Positions 8,952 through 12,500 of a stretch of 12,500 nt of DNA are shown one piece after another. A program made the position numbers and the translations under genes. Under the pieces are notes generated by a model that searched no databases, was not told where the DNA came from, and worked only from the letters and a program-made list of their open reading frames with translations. How positions within the stretch are numbered: the first letter of the stretch is position 1; each line of letters opens with the position of its first letter. The stretch comes from Anaeromyces robustus (lineage: Eukaryota > Neocallimastigomycota > Neocallimastigomycetes > Neocallimastigales > Neocallimastigaceae): positions 1-12,500 of the forward strand of contig MCFG01000446.1 in NCBI GenBank assembly GCA_002104895.1. The letters run 5' to 3'.

Positions 8952-9030
8952 AATAAAGACTGTAAAAAATCTAAGATAGAATAAAATAAAACAAAATAAA
9001 ACAATAAGGACTGTTAAAATCAAAGATAGA
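8952..9030. repeat. Approx. 50-bp tandem duplication
   Basis: AATAAAGACTGTAAAAAATC with TAAGATAGA (8952-8980) recurs as AATAAGGACTGTTAAAATC with AAAGATAGA (9003-9030). Each copy is followed by the same AATAAAATAAAA. A few substitutions and one indel separate the copies, so this is an older duplication than the one at 3967. Confidence 0.75.
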
Positions 9031-9642
9031 ATAAAATAAAATCAAAAATCATAAATAAATATTAAAATTAAAGAACAACAATTATCGTATAAAAGGAAAA
9101 AATATTCAAGAATTAATTTAATATTTCATATATATATATATATATATATTTTTTTTTTCTCAAATTAATCTCGAAAAACAATAAAAAAAAAAAACAAAAA
9201 TATAAAAATAAAAATCAATATATAAAATAAAATAAAATAAAGTATAAAATTAATATTAATAATAAATATTAATATAAACATAATAAAATATTAATTAATG
9301 TATATGAAAAAGAATAAAATAAAAAAGATATATATATAATAAATAATATATTTATTATTTATTAAAAATAAAGTAACTTAAAATAAAATAAATAAAATAA
9401 AATAAAATAAAATGAAAAAGAAAAATTATTAATAATCTAACTAAATAATTATATAAAGAAAAATAAGTATTTATAGTTGTTAATGGAAAGGGAATATTAT
9501 TGAAAGTCTTTCTTTTGTTTTTATATTATTATATTAATGACTTTATGTATTTTTATTTTTATTTTTATTTTTTTCATGTTAATATTTGCTTTTATTGATT
9601 AGATTTAAAGAAAAAATAAAATAGAATATTAATTGATAATTA

Positions 9643-9660
9643 AAATAGAATATTCTATTT
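9643..9660. repeat. 18-bp perfect palindrome
   Basis: AAATAGAATATTCTATTT is self-complementary, and its left half with flank (AAAATAGAATATT) also occurs at 9619-9631. It lies about 75 bases before the ankyrin relic. No known site is recognised. Confidence 0.5.
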
Positions 9661-9734
9661 AAATGTTATTAAATTGATTAATATTAATGAATAAATATAA
9701 AAAGATTAAAAAATTATTTATTTATATTAATTGC

Positions 9735-10428
9735 AGATAATTTTGAAGATACCAATTCATTTCGTATTGATTTATTTGAGAAAAAATTATTGAACATGAA
9801 ACGGAATAAGATAATTATGGTGAACTATTACAATTAATTATGTTGTAGTAGAAATAAAACTATAATAGAATATTTAGGTGAACATGAAGTAGATAGAAAT
9901 AATTCAAAAAAAATTTATAGTGAAACATTATAAAAAAAAAAAAAAAAAGAAATGAAGTTATAGTAAAATATTGAATTGAACAAGGTATTAATATAAATAA
10001 AGAAAACAAAAATGATAAACATCGTTGCATATTGAATTTAAAGGTTATTATAATTACACAACAATAAAATAAACATAGAGCAGATAAAAAAAAAAGGAAA
10101 ACGTGAATAGTGATACATCAATAAAAAATTTATACAGAAGGAATCTATAATACACATAAATATATTATCACATAGGACATGCTGGAATAATAATGAAATT
10201 ATAATAAAATATTTAGATGAAGATGAAACTAAACAAAATTATAGCAAAATATTTAATTGAACTTGGAACAAATGAAAATATAGAAAATGAAAAAGGTAAT
10301 ATATTATTACATGGGTTATACGATAAAGAGAATATAATGATGATATAATAGATATATAATAACGCTTAATTGTGCATAGAGTCAATATTAATAAAGAAAA
10401 TGATAGTAATATATTTATTATTATATAA
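9735..10428 (+). pseudogene. Decayed ankyrin-repeat protein gene
   Basis: At least five ankyrin-like units can be read in changing frames. 9859-9930 gives TIIEYLGEHEVDRNNSKKIY. 9951-10035 gives NEVIVKY, stop, IEQGININKENKNDKH. 10165-10230 gives LSHRTCWNNNEIIIKYLDED. 10238-10348 gives IIAKYLIELGTNENIENEKG then NILLHG. 10375-10428 gives HRVNINKENDSN. A fragment HRADKK near 10070 may be another. These match the ankyrin pattern (E-I-V-K-Y-L-I-E-x-G-A-N-I-N-x-x-N-x-x-G-N-x-x-L-H). Frames 0, 1 and 2 are all used, with internal TGA/TAA stops and a poly-A slip at 9933-9949, so no intact product is possible. TTGCAG before 9737 may be an old splice acceptor, followed by DNFEDTNSFRIDLFEK. Ankyrin repeats mediate protein binding. 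The original specificity cannot be told. Confidence 0.8.
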
Positions 10429-11368
10429 ATTATATAAAACATGTTCAATTAAATATATAATAGCTATTATGTATAGCAAGTTAATCTATGAGAAATAGTT
10501 ATTATTATATAAAAATATAATAATATATTATGTTTTATGTTTTATATTGATAATTTTTTTTATTTTTCCATTTGTACATTTTTAATTACAATACGTTTTA
10601 GTATAAGACAAAAATAAAATAAATAAAGTTTATTGATAAAAAATTCCAAATAGGCAATTTGTGGGTTAATGCTAAATATTGTTTCATAAATCTTGATCTA
10701 TTTTAGCCTTATATTTTTATATATATGAATATATTGTAATATATGTAATATTATATAATTTATATTTTATTCTTTTTTTAAAAAAAAAAATAAAAAAACT
10801 AAAAAATAAAAAATATTTAATTATTGAGTAATTAATTCAATTTAATTATATAATAATTAATAAAAAAGATAAAATTTTTTTAAAAAATTTACTTTTTTTT
10901 TTTATTTTTTTTTTATTTTTATAAATTTCTTGGTATTTCAAAAGAAAAAGCTTTATAAAAGGTTCAAGTATTTTATAAAATAATCAAGTAATAGTAAAAA
11001 AGGTATAGAATACAGTTTTTTTTAATTCAACAAATAATACAATAAAATTTGATATATAAACAAAATAAATAAATAAATAAATAGTTTTATTATTTATTTA
11101 TTAAAGAATTCATTATTTATTTTATCAATTATTTATCGATAGTAATTGTAAATAAATATTTAAAACAATTTAATAAAAATTCCATTTTGGAAAAATTATC
11201 TTTTATTATTTTTTTTTAATATATTGTTATTTATGAAATGTTAATAATATTTATTTAAATATTGTTTTATTGTATACATATATATATATTGACAAAATTT
11301 ATTTCTTTGTATTAAATGTATATTCCATATTTTATTACCTTTTTATTTATATTTTTTATATAAAAGCT
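10429..11368. other. Intergenic DNA upstream of the carotenoid oxygenase gene
   Basis: No intact gene. It includes T/A homopolymers, an AAAT repeat (about 11063-11082) and one coding-like patch near 10630-10704, described among the findings. The promoter of the oxygenase gene should lie in its distal part, but no element can be singled out in such AT-rich DNA. Confidence 0.55.
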
Positions 11369-11911
11369 ATGTCATCCGATTTATTTCGAAACCAAACTGA
11401 TTCTAATTCACCACCAACTCCTTTACAATGGATAAGTCCAGATGAAACTATTCCAGAATGGTTATCTGGTGTTTATTTTCAAATTGGTCCAAGGTAAAAA
11501 TAATATAATTCTGATAAATAGAAATAATAAATATTTTATAATATATAATTATACTATCAACAATATTTTTAAGGATAGTTATAAAATAATAATATTATAA
11601 TGATATATATATAATAATTATTATTATTGTTAATTTAAATATTATTATAAACGTTGATAATTATTTTTTTTATTTATTTATAAAATAATATTTAATTCTA
11701 TTTTTTTTTTTTTTTTTTTTTATTTAATTATGTCGTAAATAAAGTTTCTTCGATATTAATGCTCAAGGTGAAACTACTTCAAAACAATTTTCCCAATCAG
11801 TTGTTCAAATGAAAATAGTTCATTTTAAGCATTGGTTTGATGGTATTTATATAAATATAAATATATATTCGAAATTTATTAATACTATTTATATACATTA
11901 TGATATATATA

Positions 11912-11945
<34 letters not shown>

Positions 11946-12500
11946 GTTATTAATATAAATTTGTAATATGTAATATAAAATTAAAAAAAAAAAAATAATT
12001 TATTTATATTATAATTTAAAAAGGTTTATCTCATCTTCATAGATTTGAATTAAAAGGAGGAAGTAAAGATGTTTTATGGAATCATTCTCTTATTTCAAGA
12101 CAATATGAAAAGAAAATAAGTGAAACCGCTACTATTGACCATACAACTTTTGGTCCAGTTGTTATTGAAAATCATGAAGTATCAAGTACTGTTGTTGATG
12201 CTTTTAAATCACAATCTATTCCATTAAATGATATTCGTAACGTTAATAGTCAATGTGAAGCTTGCAATAATAATTTAGGTATTCAAACCGTTAAATATAA
12301 TAATAAGGATCATCTTATTGTTACAGGTTATTCTTCTGTTGTTGAAGAAATTAATCCAACTGATTATTCTTCTTCTAAGGTTGGAAATTTAATTCACTCA
12401 TCCTTTTATCCTTCTTCCCATTATATTTACACTCCACATAAGCGTTACGATTCTACCACTAATGAATTATTCTCTTTAGTTTTAGAAGTTGGTAAAGTAT
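11369..12500 (+). CDS. Carotenoid oxygenase (RPE65/BCO) family protein, 5' part
   Basis: Exons 11369-11493, 11745-11842 and 12024 to the window end (the 3' part lies outside) give 233 residues. Residues 28-34 (IPEWLSG) and 39-43 (IGPSF) match the family N-terminus (iPxWLxG...RNGP). HWFDG (71-75), completed across intron 2 and followed by LSHLHRFEL, is the hallmark HWFDG..hLHrF segment. YTPHKRYDSTTNELFSLVLE, with His213, aligns with the segment carrying the first of the four iron-ligand histidines. The other three ligands would lie beyond the window. Members use Fe(II) to cleave carotenoids, apocarotenoids or stilbenes with O2, or act as isomerohydrolases (RPE65). The substrate here cannot be told. 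RN of the usual RNGP is replaced by QI. The start at 11369 fits the family; an in-frame ATG at 11270 would add 33 Tyr/Ile/Phe-rich residues and is rejected. Cytosolic by absence of a signal peptide. Confidence 0.9.
11494..11744 (+). other. Intron 1 of the carotenoid oxygenase gene
   Basis: GTAAAA donor and AATAAAG acceptor, 251 bases. It splits codon 42 after its second base, giving AG-T (Ser). Removal restores IGPSFFDI. A 21-base T run (11701-11721) precedes the acceptor as an exaggerated polypyrimidine tract. Confidence 0.85.
11843..12023 (+). other. Intron 2 of the carotenoid oxygenase gene
   Basis: GTATTT donor and TTAAAAAG acceptor, 181 bases. It splits the Gly75 codon as G-GT. The junction reconstitutes the family signature HWFDG-LSHLHRF, which fixes both splice sites. 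It contains a 29-base T homopolymer (11917-11945). Confidence 0.92.

Larger units (their letters stand above)
8810..9734. other. Intergenic low-complexity DNA with tandem repeats
   Basis: No gene supported. It carries 9-bp AATGAAAAT repeats, a 50-bp tandem duplication, AAAAT pentanucleotide runs (about 9380-9412), a TA run (9128-9149) and an 18-bp palindrome. Long minus-strand open frames here are low-complexity Tyr/Phe/Ile translations of these repeats. Confidence 0.6.

Noticed and set aside
8835-9023. Minus-strand hydrophobic open frames resembling a membrane protein
   Set aside because: Translation of AATGAAAAT and AAAAT repeats gives repetitive Phe/Tyr/Leu/Ile. Only the end at 8690-8809 has coding-like composition.
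10239-10448. 69-codon minus-strand open frame
   Set aside because: Antisense of the ankyrin relic; the + strand carries recognisable ankyrin motifs.
11270-11368. Upstream in-frame extension of the carotenoid oxygenase (33 extra residues)
   Set aside because: Tyr/Ile/Phe-rich and encoded by pure A/T DNA. The family N-terminus aligns well with Met at 11369. A leader or anchor function cannot be excluded without transcript data.

Overview
The window is extremely AT-rich eukaryotic DNA: long A/T tracts, short microsatellites, (AAT)n runs encoding poly-asparagine, and GT-AG introns of about 140-300 bases that are richer in A/T than the exons. The combination of poly-Asn proteins, multi-kilobase intergenic stretches of almost pure A/T, small spliced genes and decayed ankyrin repeats of the 'EQGININKENKND' kind best fits an anaerobic gut fungus (Neocallimastigomycota). 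A dictyostelid-like amoeba is the main alternative. The assignment is an inference from composition and protein style only.

Layout. 1-1581 (+): an intronless gene for a single-pass membrane protein with a signal peptide, a 12-cysteine ectodomain and a long poly-Asn cytoplasmic tail. 1582-2489: A-rich low-complexity DNA. 2490-2944 (+): a decayed protein gene that can be followed through four segments and three frames. A 29-bp perfect direct repeat lies on either side of it (2207-2235 and 3187-3215). 2945-4229: A/T desert with a 34-bp tandem duplication and a 20-bp palindrome. 4230-4562 (-): a small intact gene of unknown function. 4563-7302: a 2.7-kb divergent intergenic desert. 7303-8062 (+): a three-exon gene for a small p97/Cdc48-interacting protein (SVIP-like), with an MG-C N-terminus and an RX5AAX2R motif. 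8690-8809 (-): a short coding relic. 8810-9734: low-complexity DNA with tandem repeats. 9735-10428 (+): a decayed ankyrin-repeat gene. 11369-12500 (+): the first three exons of a carotenoid oxygenase (RPE65/BCO) family gene that runs off the window.

The four intact genes have no obvious common pathway and there is no operon-like organisation. The main themes are: a likely p97 adaptor, an oxygenase-family enzyme that would be paradoxical in an obligate anaerobe, an orphan receptor-like surface protein, and a high density of gene relics in the intergenic DNA. No tRNA, rRNA, CRISPR array or complete transposon was seen.
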